Positions 23,988-34,855 of a stretch of DNA of 64,000 bases are shown piece by piece. Below the pieces are notes generated by a model. It was not told the DNA's origin. It was given only the letters and a program-made list of their open reading frames with translations, and ran no database searches. The stretch comes from Haloterrigena gelatinilytica. GTDB lineage: Archaea > Halobacteriota > Halobacteria > Halobacteriales > Natrialbaceae. The position numbers and the translations under genes are program-made. Position 1 is the stretch's first letter; each line of letters starts with the position of its first letter. The DNA is taken from positions 3,968,001-4,032,000 of the forward strand of contig NZ_JABUQZ010000001.1 in assembly GCF_013342145.1 (NCBI RefSeq), in the 5' to 3' direction.

Positions 23988-25403
23988 TCAGTCGGCCTGA
24001 ACGGCTTCCGGCTCTTCTTCGCGGTAGTGCTCCTCGATGAGGTCCTCGCCGATCCGGTTGAGTTCCTCCTTGGGGAGCATCGAGAGCAGGTCCCAGCCGA
24101 GCTCGAGCGTCTCGTCGATCGAGCGGTTGGTGTCGTACCCCTGCTGGACGAACTCCTCCTCGAAGCGGTCGGCGAAGTCGAGGTACTTGTTGTCGCGCTC
24201 GGAGAGCGCTTCGCGACCGACGATGTTGACGAGGTCGCGCAGGTCCTCACCCTCGGCGTAGGCGGCGTACATCTGGTCGGAGACGTCGCCGTGATCCTCG
24301 CGGGTCAGGCCCTCGCCGATCCCGTCGTCCATCAGCCGCGACAGGCTGGGCAGGACGTTGACCGGCGGCTCGATCCCCTGGCTGTTTAAGTCCCGATCCA
24401 TCATGATCTGGCCCTCGGTAATGTAGCCCGTCAGGTCCGGAATCGGGTGGGTCTCGTCGTCGCCGGGCATGGTCAGGATCGGAATCTGCGTGACCGAGCC
24501 CTCCTTGCCCTCGATACGACCGGCACGCTCGTAGAGCTGCGCCAGGTCGGTGTACATGTATCCGGGGTAGCCACGGCGGCCCGGGACCTCCTCGCGTGCG
24601 GCGCCGATCTCGCGCAGCGCCTCGCAGTAGTTGGTCATGTCCGTCAGGATGACCAGCACGTGGTAGTCCTTCTCGAAGGCTAAGTACTCGGCCGTGGTCA
24701 GGGCGAGTCGCGGCGTGACCTGTCGCTCGACTGCGGGGTCGTCCGCGAGGTTCATGAAGACGACCGAGCGCTCGAGGGCGCCCGTGCGCTCGAAGTCGTC
24801 CATGAACTCGTTCGCCTCTTCGGCGGTGATCCCCATCGCGCCGAAGATGACGGCGAACTCGGAGCCCTCGTCGTCGTCGCCGCCCTCGTCTTCCTCCGGC
24901 ACGGTCGCCTGGCGGGCGATCTGCAGTGCGAGGTCGTTGTGGGGCAGCCCCGACGCGGAGAAGATCGGCAGCTTCTGGCCGCGGACCAGCGTGTTCATGC
25001 CGTCGATGGCGGAGACGCCGGTCTGGATGAACTCCTCGGGGTACTCCCGGGAGTAGGGATTGATCGCTTCGCCGACGATGTCGTGGCGGTCCTCGGGGAC
25101 GATCTCCGGACCGCCGTCGATCGGGTTCCCGGAGCCGTCCAGCACCCGTCCGAGCAGATCCTCGGTGACGGGCATCTTCATCGTCTCGCCCAGGAAGCGA
25201 ACGGAGGCGTTGCGGTCGATACCGCCAGTGCCTTCGAACACCTGGATCGAGACGAGTCCCTCGCTCGATTCCAGCACCTGTCCGCGCAGGGTCTCGCCCT
25301 GTGGCGTCTCGATCTCGACGATCTCGTCGTAACCGACCGGTTCGTCGACCTCGGCGAACACCAGCGGACCGCTGATTTCCGTGATTGTCTGGTACTCTTT
25401 CAT
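23988..25403 (-). CDS. atpB: A-type ATP synthase subunit B (regulatory nucleotide-binding)
   Basis: The 471-residue protein begins [22 protein letters not shown] and contains the subunit B features [14 protein letters not shown] (degenerate P-loop region), [30 protein letters not shown] and the [13 protein letters not shown] segment. It alternates with subunit A in the A3B3 head. The start at 25403 is set by the conserved N-terminal beta barrel. It begins 2 nt after the stop of atpA, so translation is likely coupled. Confidence 0.97.
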   Translation of the reverse strand: MKEYQTITEISGPLVFAEVDEPVGYDEIVEIETPQGETLRGQVLESSEGLVSIQVFEGTGGIDRNASVRFLGETMKMPVTEDLLGRVLDGSGNPIDGGPEIVPEDRHDIVGEAINPYSREYPEEFIQTGVSAIDGMNTLVRGQKLPIFSASGLPHNDLALQIARQATVPEEDEGGDDDEGSEFAVIFGAMGITAEEANEFMDDFERTGALERSVVFMNLADDPAVERQVTPRLALTTAEYLAFEKDYHVLVILTDMTNYCEALREIGAAREEVPGRRGYPGYMYTDLAQLYERAGRIEGKEGSVTQIPILTMPGDDETHPIPDLTGYITEGQIMMDRDLNSQGIEPPVNVLPSLSRLMDDGIGEGLTREDHGDVSDQMYAAYAEGEDLRDLVNIVGREALSERDNKYLDFADRFEEEFVQQGYDTNRSIDETLELGWDLLSMLPKEELNRIGEDLIEEHYREEEPEAVQAD

Positions 25404-25405
25404 TG

Positions 25406-27169
<1,764 letters not shown>

Positions 27170-27172
27170 AGT

Positions 27173-27505
27173 TTACTCTTGTTCGTCCTCGTCCATCAGG
27201 TCGATACCGATCGCGCGTTTGATCTGCTCGCGCAGTCCGCCGCCACCGGTTCCGCTCCCGATCGTGACGACGACCGGTTCGACGCTCGTCTCGACTTCCT
27301 GGCGCACGTTGCGCGACAGGTGTTCGAGGTCGTCGTCGTGCATGACGACGATGCCGACGCCCTCGTCCTCGAGGGCCGCCGTCGCCGCCTCGTCCAGTCG
27401 ATCGTCCTTCTCGTCGTCCGGGACGTTCTCGAAGCGACGGACCCCCGCGAGGCGGAAGCCGGTCGTGAACTCCGGACTGCCGACGACTGCGATTTCCTGG
27501 CTCAT
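27173..27505 (-). CDS. atpF: A-type ATP synthase subunit F
   Basis: The 110-residue protein begins MSQEIAVVGSPEFTTGFRLAGV, the classic subunit F start with a Rossmann-like fold. It continues GIVVMHDDDLEHL and ends with an acidic tail. It sits on the central stalk with D. Its ATG overlaps the stop of atpC by 4 nt (ATGA). Confidence 0.95.
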   Translation of the reverse strand: MSQEIAVVGSPEFTTGFRLAGVRRFENVPDDEKDDRLDEAATAALEDEGVGIVVMHDDDLEHLSRNVRQEVETSVEPVVVTIGSGTGGGGLREQIKRAIGIDLMDEDEQE

Positions 27506-28569
27506 AGGATCACCAGCTCCTCTTCGATCTCGGTTTCGTCGAGGCCGACCTCTCGACCGCGCGCGATCGCACGGATGTTCTCGACCTCGCGCTCCTTCGC
27601 GAGGATGTACGAGAGCACGGCCGAAACGGAGGTCGGGTAGATGCTCGAGAGCGTATCGGCGTACTCGAGCAACGCAGCGTCTAGTGCGTGCTCGAACTGG
27701 ATAAGGCTGTCAGCGTCGCGGAGCCGTTCCAGCGCCCCCGAGAGGCGGTCGCCGTAGCGTTTGTTCTCGGCGATGTGATCGACGAGTGCGTCGTAATCGC
27801 CGACGAGCCGACCCAGATCCGCCCGATCGAACAGGACGCCGCCCTCGATGTAGTAGGCGGCGGGGTCGAGGTCCGCTCCGCTGCGGGCCAGCCGCAGGGC
27901 GTTCCGGACGTTCCGGAAGTCGATTTCCGCCTGCAGGAACTCGACGTACTTCGCCTCCGGCCCCTCCTGGGGTTCGGCGCCCGGGCCCCGCGAGACGTCC
28001 GCGAGCAGGTTCTCGTAGAACTCCCGGTCGAGGGCGTTTTCGAGCGGAACGAGCGCACCGTGGTCCTCGAACTCCTCGTAGGCCACGGTCAGCGGCTCGT
28101 AGTAACTCGTGGCGCGCAGGAACTCGATCGCGTCCTCGATGGAGTCGGTCTCGAGGAGGCGCTCGATCGTCGCGTCCTCGAGTTCGCCGGCCCGGATCAG
28201 GTCGGTCCGGATCTCCTCGGGATCGGTGTCGGTGTAGATCCCGCGGAAGATCGTCTTCAGGTTCCAGACGTCGAACTTCCGGAGATACCGTGCGATGTGG
28301 TCGTAGAGGCGCCCCTCAGACCAGTCCAGCAGGTCCTGGAAGTGTTTCGCGAGGTTGCGGTTCAGGGCGTACTCGATCAGGTCGACGCCCGAGAACCGCG
28401 CACCGAGCGCGTTGATCTCGCGCTCGTACTCGGTCTCTTCCATGAACCGCGCGATCTCGCTCGGCCCCATCCGGACCAGCTTCCGATAGTCTTCGTCCGC
28501 GAACAGCGACGCTCGTCGGGACCGCACGCGAGCGTTCACGTATTCCGGATTCGAGGCACCTGCGCTCAT
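27502..28569 (-). CDS. atpC: A-type ATP synthase subunit C
   Basis: The 355-residue helical protein corresponds to the V/A-ATPase d/C subunit that links the central stalk to the membrane ring. Its N-terminus (NPEYVNARVRSRRASLF) and the repeated three-helix bundles match the family. It overlaps atpE upstream and atpF downstream by ATGA junctions, which indicates tight translational coupling. Confidence 0.93.
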   Translation of the reverse strand: MSAGASNPEYVNARVRSRRASLFADEDYRKLVRMGPSEIARFMEETEYEREINALGARFSGVDLIEYALNRNLAKHFQDLLDWSEGRLYDHIARYLRKFDVWNLKTIFRGIYTDTDPEEIRTDLIRAGELEDATIERLLETDSIEDAIEFLRATSYYEPLTVAYEEFEDHGALVPLENALDREFYENLLADVSRGPGAEPQEGPEAKYVEFLQAEIDFRNVRNALRLARSGADLDPAAYYIEGGVLFDRADLGRLVGDYDALVDHIAENKRYGDRLSGALERLRDADSLIQFEHALDAALLEYADTLSSIYPTSVSAVLSYILAKEREVENIRAIARGREVGLDETEIEEELVIL

Positions 28570-29147
28570 TGCTCGAAGAGTCGGTTACTGATCTCCCGGA
28601 GGTTGTCTTCCCAGACGTCCTCGAGCACCGAGTCGAACGTGTTGTTGACCCGAACTCGAGACTGGTCGCTCTCGACGACGACGCCGCCGAGGCAATCGTA
28701 CTCGCCGGCGTACTCGTAGCCGTCGTAGTCGGCGAGGATCGACTCGATCAGCTCCTCGTCGTCGGCGCGGCCGTAGACGTTGACGTCGTCGCCCTCGTCG
28801 AACTCGTCGCTGGCGCCCTCGAGGAGCGCACGCGTCAGCTCCTCGCGGGTGTCCCCGTCGAGGGCGGCGAGCTCGTCTTCGACCTCCTCGCGGACGTCGC
28901 CGAGCACGTCGCGGCGAGCCTCCAGGCGCTTTTGCTTCGCCTCCAGTTTCGCGCTGGAGAGACGCTGTTCGCGCAACTGCTCGACCTCGCGGTCGGCCTC
29001 CCGCTCGGCCTCGGTGCGAATCTCCTCGGCGTCCTCCTCGGCGGCCGATTCGATCTCGTCAGCGCGCGCTTCGCCCTCAGCGCGGATGTCCTCCGCACGC
29101 GCGTGGGCCTCTTCTCGAATGTCTTCTACGACTGTGTCCAAACTCAT
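28566..29147 (-). CDS. atpE: A-type ATP synthase subunit E (peripheral stalk)
   Basis: The 193-residue protein has a long, charged N-terminal coiled coil (about residues 8-90, Ala/Glu/Arg-rich) and a globular C-terminus with CLGGVVVES and VNNTFDSVLED, the conserved subunit E core. With subunit H it forms the peripheral stalk. It overlaps atpC by 4 nt. Confidence 0.94.
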   Translation of the reverse strand: MSLDTVVEDIREEAHARAEDIRAEGEARADEIESAAEEDAEEIRTEAEREADREVEQLREQRLSSAKLEAKQKRLEARRDVLGDVREEVEDELAALDGDTREELTRALLEGASDEFDEGDDVNVYGRADDEELIESILADYDGYEYAGEYDCLGGVVVESDQSRVRVNNTFDSVLEDVWEDNLREISNRLFEQ

Positions 29148-29169
29148 TGTGAAAGAAGGGTGAATGCGG

Positions 29170-29439
29170 TTACGCGCCGACGATGAAGACGACGACCAGC
29201 GCCAGGATCACGAGCGTCTCCGGGAGAACGGTCATGATCAGGCCCTGAACGAACAGGCTGTCGTCCTCGGCGAGCGCGCCGACGGCAGCCGCACCGATAC
29301 CACGCTCTGCATAGCCGGACGCCAGTGCGGCGAGGCCGACGGCGAGTGCGGCCGCGCCCGCGTCGGTCAGGAACGGACTTTCTTCGACGGTCTGCTGAAG
29401 TGCGATACCAGCGTCAACTGCTGCGTTCTCAATTGCCAT
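29170..29439 (-). CDS. atpK: A-type ATP synthase subunit K (membrane rotor ring)
   Basis: The 89-residue proteolipid has two transmembrane helices (about residues 25-52 and 62-88). The conserved ion-carrying Glu74 in VLPETLVIL lies in the second helix. It is a single-hairpin c subunit, not a duplicated one, and forms the membrane rotor driven by the ion gradient. It follows atpI with 2 nt between stop and start, and atpE begins 22 nt downstream. Confidence 0.94.
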   Translation of the reverse strand: MAIENAAVDAGIALQQTVEESPFLTDAGAAALAVGLAALASGYAERGIGAAAVGALAEDDSLFVQGLIMTVLPETLVILALVVVFIVGA

Positions 29440-29441
29440 TG

Positions 29442-31691
29442 TTAGTAGTCCTCCGTGTGAGTTCGATCGTGTCCGAACGGTTCGTAGTTCTTCCCACCGC
29501 CTTCATAAAACTTGTTAAAGAATTCGACGTACTCGAGGCGCACAGCCTGTAAGCCGGCGCTCGTCACGCCAAGCGCTAGCACGACGATGTGGCCGACGAC
29601 GAGAATCACGAGGCCGCCGATGAGCGCCGCGGTCCCCGAGTGCATGAGGCCGCTGAAGATGACTTCAGCGCCCTCGCCGTAGTGTTCGGCGACGTAGCTC
29701 GGCTCGTGGTTCCGAAGGAAGTGGAACGCGCCGTCGGGGTCCCGGTACCCGCCGAAGAACAGCAGGTTGACCACGAACGCCATGCCGGCCTTCGCGAGCA
29801 ACACTGCGCCCATTCGGGTGTACGAGAAGACGTTGACGACGACGTCGAGCGCCTCGATCGCCTCGACGGGTTCGCTGACGATCAGCAGGACGAACCCGAT
29901 CAGGAAGACGAGCAGCGGCGCCGTAAGCAGGAAGTCGGTGATTCCCAGCGGAATCGTTACGAGTCCCCACTCCGGGAACCCGGTAAATCCGATCGGGAAC
30001 GGCCCGTCGCTGGCGAACGTCGTGAACAGGAACTCCGGCTTCGAGGACTCAGCCTGTGCAGAGAAGATCCAGACCCAGACGCCGTTGAGCATCAGGATCC
30101 ACGTACCGCTGTGCAGGACGGCGTCCTTGACGCCGTGGCTGAGGTTCTCGTAGAAGTCCAGGATGTACCCGATGTTCAGGTGGACGATCCCGGCGAGCAC
30201 GCTCACGACCATCCAGCCGAGCGCGAAGTCGGCGGCTGCCGGCTCGAGCCCCTTGTTCAGCGGGAAGAGCTCCGAGTGGAGCATGTCGTGCCAGAGCACT
30301 TCTCCGAGCACGTGCAGTCCGAAGATCTCCCCGTAGATGATCCCGAACAGGACGGTGAACGCACCGGCCCAGATGGCGACGCCGCCCAGGCTGGTGATTC
30401 CGTCGCTGTCGAACTGCGTGACCAGGTACGCGCCGATGGCCATGTACATGATCCCGTACCCGACGTCGCCGATCATGAAGCCGAAGAAGGCCGGGAACGT
30501 CAGGAACAGGAAGATCGTCGGATCGAGCTCGCTGTACTTCGGACGGTTGACCGCCTGGACCAGCACTTCGAACGGTTTCGCCGGCCCCGCGTTGTCCTGG
30601 ACCGTCGGGGGCTCGTCGCCCATCGTGACCGCCGATCCGCCGTCGGTGACGGCCTTTTGCTGTTGCTCGTCTTCGTCGGTCGCGGCGGCGGACGACTCGT
30701 CCTCCGCGGCGCTTTCGGCACCCTTCTGGATTTCTTCCGTGTGGGTGTGGGCGCCGTGGCGGTCGTAGTCCGCCCGCTCGAGTTCTTCGACCTCGACGCT
30801 GTCGCCGACCGCGTCGTTCAGGCCGGCGACGAGGCGGTCGTACTCCTCGGTCGGGAGCCACCCCTCCGCGACGAACGCGCGGTCGGTCGTCGCGAACTGC
30901 AGGGGCGCTTCCGCCTGCTGAACCTCGATGGTCAGTTGCTCCTCGACGCGCTGGAGGAACTCGCCGTGGTTCGCCTCGATCTCCTCGAGTTCCGCGTCGA
31001 TCTCCTCGAGTTCGTACTCGAGTTCTTGTTGTCGCTCCTCGAGCTCGTTGACGTACGCGCTCGGGCTCTGTTCGGTCTCGGGCACCTCGTGGCGCGAGAA
31101 CTCGATCCCGACCAGCGCGTCCTCGAGGGCGCCCTCGTCGGCGTCCGCGGTCGGCGCGGCCACGATGGCCACGACGTCACCGCCGGTGAACGTCTCGAAG
31201 GCGCGGATGTCGTCCGACGCCGCGACGGCGTCTTCGATCGCGCCGACGTTCCCCTCGCCGACCACGACATCGACCGTCTCGTACCCGGACAGCAGGTCGA
31301 GGTCGATACCGAGTTCGGCGAACGGCTCGACGCGGTCGATCTTCTCCGTGACCGATCGCAGGTCGTCGTTGACCGCTCCGCGGCGGTCGTCGAGTTCGGT
31401 GACTCGCTCGCGGACCTCCTCGAGTCGCTGCTCCCAGTCGTCCTCGAGGGCTCTCGGGTCGACGTCCTCGTCGGACAGCTCCAGGGAGCTCTCGAGGGAG
31501 CGGACGGTCACCAGCTTCTCGGACGCCTCGTCGGCGCCCTCGATCGGGTTCCCGTTATCGAACCCCGCCCAGGAGCCGTCGTAGTCCGAGAGGTGGACCA
31601 GGTTCAGTCCGTGGATCGTCTCGATGACCGTGGGCATGACGCCCTTGGAGCCGGTCACCGAGACCTTGCTCATCTGTTTAGGTCTGAGCAT
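29442..31691 (-). CDS. atpI: A-type ATP synthase subunit I (a/stator membrane subunit)
   Basis: The 749-residue protein has a long cytosolic N-terminal half with coiled coils (about residues 60-115 and 205-260) and an acidic linker (about 325-350). The membrane domain has seven to eight helices from about residue 385, including the conserved FFGFMIGDVGYG and FSYTRMGAVLLAKAGMA segments. It provides the ion half-channels. I keep the ATG at 31691 (MLRPKQMSKV) because family members begin with this pattern. The frame overlaps atpH by 14 nt. Confidence 0.93.
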   Translation of the reverse strand: MLRPKQMSKVSVTGSKGVMPTVIETIHGLNLVHLSDYDGSWAGFDNGNPIEGADEASEKLVTVRSLESSLELSDEDVDPRALEDDWEQRLEEVRERVTELDDRRGAVNDDLRSVTEKIDRVEPFAELGIDLDLLSGYETVDVVVGEGNVGAIEDAVAASDDIRAFETFTGGDVVAIVAAPTADADEGALEDALVGIEFSRHEVPETEQSPSAYVNELEERQQELEYELEEIDAELEEIEANHGEFLQRVEEQLTIEVQQAEAPLQFATTDRAFVAEGWLPTEEYDRLVAGLNDAVGDSVEVEELERADYDRHGAHTHTEEIQKGAESAAEDESSAAATDEDEQQQKAVTDGGSAVTMGDEPPTVQDNAGPAKPFEVLVQAVNRPKYSELDPTIFLFLTFPAFFGFMIGDVGYGIMYMAIGAYLVTQFDSDGITSLGGVAIWAGAFTVLFGIIYGEIFGLHVLGEVLWHDMLHSELFPLNKGLEPAAADFALGWMVVSVLAGIVHLNIGYILDFYENLSHGVKDAVLHSGTWILMLNGVWVWIFSAQAESSKPEFLFTTFASDGPFPIGFTGFPEWGLVTIPLGITDFLLTAPLLVFLIGFVLLIVSEPVEAIEALDVVVNVFSYTRMGAVLLAKAGMAFVVNLLFFGGYRDPDGAFHFLRNHEPSYVAEHYGEGAEVIFSGLMHSGTAALIGGLVILVVGHIVVLALGVTSAGLQAVRLEYVEFFNKFYEGGGKNYEPFGHDRTHTEDY

Positions 31692-32010
31692 GAATGTCCT
31701 CCTGGAACAGTTCGACGACGTGATCGGTCACTTCGTCGACCCGATCCCGGGCGAGCTCCGCGAGCGCCTCTCGCTCCTGCTCGCCCTCTTCGAGGATGCG
31801 TTCACACTCGGCGTCGATCTCCTCGCGCGCCTCTTCGAGGCGCTGCTCTTTGAGCTCGCGCGCCTCCTGTTCCGCTTCCGAGCGAATTTCCTCGGCTCGT
31901 TCCCGGGCCTCGGCGATTCGCTCGTCGCGGTCGTTCTCTGCCAATGCGACGATCTCGTCGGCCTCTTCCTCCGCCGACTGTATTCGTTCGAGAACCTCTG
32001 GCCTCGGCAT
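31678..32010 (-). CDS. atpH: A-type ATP synthase subunit H (peripheral stalk)
   Basis: The 110-residue, almost entirely coiled-coil protein is rich in Glu, Arg and Ala. It matches AhaH/AtpH, which pairs with subunit E in the peripheral stalk. It is the first gene of the operon H-I-K-E-C-F-A-B. Confidence 0.9.
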   Translation of the reverse strand: MPRPEVLERIQSAEEEADEIVALAENDRDERIAEARERAEEIRSEAEQEARELKEQRLEEAREEIDAECERILEEGEQEREALAELARDRVDEVTDHVVELFQEDIHAQT

Positions 32011-32040
32011 ACTCTAAGCGCTTGAAAGTTTGCGAGAGCG

Positions 32041-32050
32041 CGTATATGGT
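32041..32050 (-). promoter_or_regulatory. Candidate promoter of the ATP synthase operon
   Basis: On the minus strand ACCATATACG lies about 35 nt upstream of the atpH start and predicts a leader of roughly ten nucleotides. It is the best TATA-like sequence between atpH and the divergent methyltransferase gene. Confidence 0.35.
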
Positions 32051-32167
32051 AGTTGCGAAAGTGCGCCAGCCCTCGTTCGGGCTCGATCGCCCGAAGTTAT
32101 CGGTTACTCGACGGCGGCGACCGGGCGAACAGTAGACATATCCCGATCGGTGCGAAAGCAGCCGTTA

Positions 32168-32791
32168 ATGGGAATCCTCGAGAACAAGGCTCGGGCGCGA
32201 CTGTTCTACAAGTACCTCTCGAAGGTCTACGACCAGGTCAACCCCTTCATCTGGAACGAGGAGATGCGGACCGAGGCGCTCGACCTGCTGGACATCGAAT
32301 CCGAGATGACGGTGTTGGACGTCGGCTGTGGCACCGGCTTCGCGACCGAGGGACTGCTCGAGCGCGTCGACGAAGTGTACGCGCTCGACCAGAGCGAACA
32401 CCAACTCGAACAGGCCTACGCGAAGTTCGGGAAACGCGCTCCGCCGGTCCACTTCCACCGCGGGGACGCCGAACGCCTCCCCTTCGCGACCGACACGTTC
32501 GACGTCGTCTGGTCGTCGGGCTCGATCGAGTACTGGCCGAACCCCATCCTCGCGCTGCGGGAGTTCCGCCGCGTGCTGAAACCCGGCGGGCAGGTGCTCG
32601 TCGTCGGCCCGAACTACCCCGATACGTTCCTCGCCCAGAAGCTCGCCGACTCGATCATGCTCTTCTACGACGAGTACGAGGCCGACCGCATGTTCAAGCG
32701 GGCCGGCTTCGAGGACGTCAAGCACGCCTTCATGGGGCCGTCCTACGACCCCGAGGTCGCGATTACGACGATCGGTCGCGCGCCCGAATAG
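32168..32791 (+). CDS. SAM-dependent methyltransferase related to plant VTE3 (quinone biosynthesis type)
   Basis: The 207-residue methyltransferase has motif I VLDVGCGTGFATEG (about residues 50-63), then LDQSEHQLEQA, GDAERLPFATDTFDVV, GSIEYWPNP and RRVLKPGGQ. The N-terminus (FYKYLSKVYDQVNPFIWNEEMR) and the GSIEYWP and GPxYP segments match plant MPBQ/MSBQ methyltransferase VTE3, which is known to be of archaeal type. A role in methylating a menaquinone- or plastoquinol-like ring is likely. The start at 32168 gives the family N-terminus. It diverges from the ATP synthase operon with about 158 nt between starts. Confidence 0.82.
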   Translation: MGILENKARARLFYKYLSKVYDQVNPFIWNEEMRTEALDLLDIESEMTVLDVGCGTGFATEGLLERVDEVYALDQSEHQLEQAYAKFGKRAPPVHFHRGDAERLPFATDTFDVVWSSGSIEYWPNPILALREFRRVLKPGGQVLVVGPNYPDTFLAQKLADSIMLFYDEYEADRMFKRAGFEDVKHAFMGPSYDPEVAITTIGRAPE

Positions 32792-32851
32792 GTACACGGT
32801 ACTGCGATCCTGTCGTACCGACACCGATACGCTGCTGCTTTTCGACCGCCG

Positions 32852-33370
32852 TTAATTTACTGTCGTCTCGAGCGTTGCTATCCGTCTCTCGTCGACCGCC
32901 AGAATGACGGTCACGGATTCACCCCGCTCGAGTTCGGGATCGTTCGTCTCCGCAACCGCTATTGATCCCCGCTCGCCGACTCGCCACTCGGAATCGGCCG
33001 CCGCGTTAAACGGTCCGGTCGGCGTCCCGTTGAATCCCTTCGCACCGACGAACGGAACGGGCGGCTGGTGTGTCAACTCTTTGCCACCTATCGCGACAGT
33101 CATCGAAAGCTCCGCCACGTCGATCGGATCGCCGCCAACGTGGTCGATCGTGATCTCCGACTCGTTACTGTCGGCCGTCAGTTCGAACGTCGCGATCGGC
33201 CCTCCGGACTCGAGCGTCCACATCCCGGCGCCGAGAGTCACAGCCGTCGCCAACAGAACGGTAACCGCGACTAGCAGCAGGCTACCGACGAGAGGATTGA
33301 CGGCTCGATCGTCGATCCGGCGAGTGCTACTGTGATGGAGGTAATCGCGTATTTTCGGGCGTTTAGACAC
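32852..33370 (-). CDS. Type IV pilin-like protein (archaeal PilA N-terminal domain)
   Basis: The 172-residue protein has a basic leader followed by the class III signal DDRAVNPLVGSLLLVAVTVLLATAV (residues 20-44). A prepilin peptidase would cut before this hydrophobic helix. The rest is a beta-rich domain with Thr/Ser/Gly and no further membrane segment. It is likely a pilus or surface-structure subunit involved in adhesion. It lies 39 nt downstream of a secreted protein gene on the same strand. Confidence 0.82.
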   Translation of the reverse strand: MSKRPKIRDYLHHSSTRRIDDRAVNPLVGSLLLVAVTVLLATAVTLGAGMWTLESGGPIATFELTADSNESEITIDHVGGDPIDVAELSMTVAIGGKELTHQPPVPFVGAKGFNGTPTGPFNAAADSEWRVGERGSIAVAETNDPELERGESVTVILAVDERRIATLETTVN

Positions 33371-33409
33371 GCTCGTTCTGAGCCGCCCGTTCTCGGATAA
33401 AGGTTCGTC

Positions 33410-34696
33410 TCAGTCGTCGCTAACCGTCACGTCGACACTGCCGGCGTTCGATTGGACCTCCAGGTCGTATCCATCGACAGGGGGGAGTATCCATAGCGTA
33501 CCGTCGTCGTCGGTCCGACCGATCTCTGTATCATCGACTGTCACCGTTGCGGTGACCGGTTCCTTCGTCTCCGCGTCCGTAACTGCCACTTTCGTCGGTC
33601 CGTTCACCGGCGTCTCCGTAAGCGACACGTTGAGACTGTCATTGGCGTACGTTTCGTTATCGACTTTCGGCAACGACTCGAGTGTGAGTTCCTGTCTCTC
33701 GCGGTAAACTTGACCGGTTCCGCCGTCGAGGTACACTTCGAGCTGTGTCTGATCGACTTCCAGATTGACGAAGTAGAGGTTTTCTTCCCCGTAGTCGTTG
33801 AACTCCGACCACCGCTTTTCCTCGCCTGCCCAGGGGTAGAACTCCGTTGCGGCCTGAATCGTCTCGTAGTTCGAATAGTCTTCGAACTGATTTACGGCAT
33901 CAGCGCGACGGTTATCGAACCTGGTCGTCTCGAGGACATACGTGTCTCCATCGATCACCGAGAAGCTGTAGCCACCGTGCCAATCCTTCGAATCAGTTGG
34001 GGTCTCAGTGTCGGCAAACGTTCGGATCCGGACGACGGTTCCCGCGTCTTGCTGAGAGGATTGGCTCGCCTGTTCGAGTTCCGATCGGAGCGAGGTTTGA
34101 TAGAGCTCCAGCGACGCTTCGTCAGCGCGAACCTGTTGAGGAGAGAGCGAATAGCCCGGGATTTCCTCCGTACGGCTGTCTCGGAGCTCTCTTAATGCCT
34201 CCAACAACCTTTCCGCTTCGTTCTGGTTGCGAAGGAGCGTTCGGATCAGTTCGGTGTCGGTCATATAGCCGGTTTCATGTTTCCTGATCGCTTCGCGTTC
34301 CCGTTCTTCGATCGCTTCCGTTCGGTTATTGATACAATCGTAGGCCGCGCGGACCATATTCTTCCGTTCCTCGAGTGTTGCATCATCGAACTCGCTGTCG
34401 ATGACTGTGTACTGTTCGTGATCGACACGAAGCTGGTCGTCCACGCTTGCGAATGCCAACCCGATGTCGGATCCGTACGTAGTATATTCGTTCGTGACGT
34501 CACCGGTAAGCGGAAGACGGTTCGTCGTATTCTCGGCGTCGACCGTTCCCGACTGGTGGGACAGTAACTGAGGAGATGCGGAGGAAATCGTCTCCTGCGT
34601 TGGCTCGGTAGTTTCCGGTCCCGCTGCGATAACCGGCATCGCGACGAGCGAGACTCCGAGCAACACTGCGAGGAGGACGGGTGGCGCGCTCTTCAT
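33410..34696 (-). CDS. Secreted/surface protein of unknown function
   Basis: The 428-residue protein has a Sec-type signal peptide (residues 1-25, cleavage after IAA). An alpha-helical region (about 95-200) is followed by a beta-rich part with a PepSY-like look (LYFVNLEVDQTQLEVYLDGGTGQVYRE). At the C-terminus is a small beta-sandwich domain resembling carboxypeptidase-regulatory repeats (VAVTDAETKEPVTATVTV). I do not recognise a characterised family; it probably belongs to the DUF7094/DUF7096 group. It is divergent from the membrane-anchored regulator gene. Confidence 0.7.
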   Translation of the reverse strand: MKSAPPVLLAVLLGVSLVAMPVIAAGPETTEPTQETISSASPQLLSHQSGTVDAENTTNRLPLTGDVTNEYTTYGSDIGLAFASVDDQLRVDHEQYTVIDSEFDDATLEERKNMVRAAYDCINNRTEAIEEREREAIRKHETGYMTDTELIRTLLRNQNEAERLLEALRELRDSRTEEIPGYSLSPQQVRADEASLELYQTSLRSELEQASQSSQQDAGTVVRIRTFADTETPTDSKDWHGGYSFSVIDGDTYVLETTRFDNRRADAVNQFEDYSNYETIQAATEFYPWAGEEKRWSEFNDYGEENLYFVNLEVDQTQLEVYLDGGTGQVYRERQELTLESLPKVDNETYANDSLNVSLTETPVNGPTKVAVTDAETKEPVTATVTVDDTEIGRTDDDGTLWILPPVDGYDLEVQSNAGSVDVTVSDD

Positions 34697-34855
34697 CGGA
34701 GTACTGTATGGACTCCTTATACAAAAGACGGTCGGACCGTCGGATGCCGTTCTAAGAGAGGTTTAACCGTCTCCCTCTACATTCCACAACGGTATTAACG
34801 CCCCATTATTCGATGGAAAGTGTTTTTTCCCCGGGGAAACCACCGGTTGGTACGC

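Noticed and set aside
22354-24000. 548-codon plus-strand frame across the acyl-CoA synthetase gene
   Set aside because: It is antisense to an enzyme with complete ANL motifs and has shadow-type composition.
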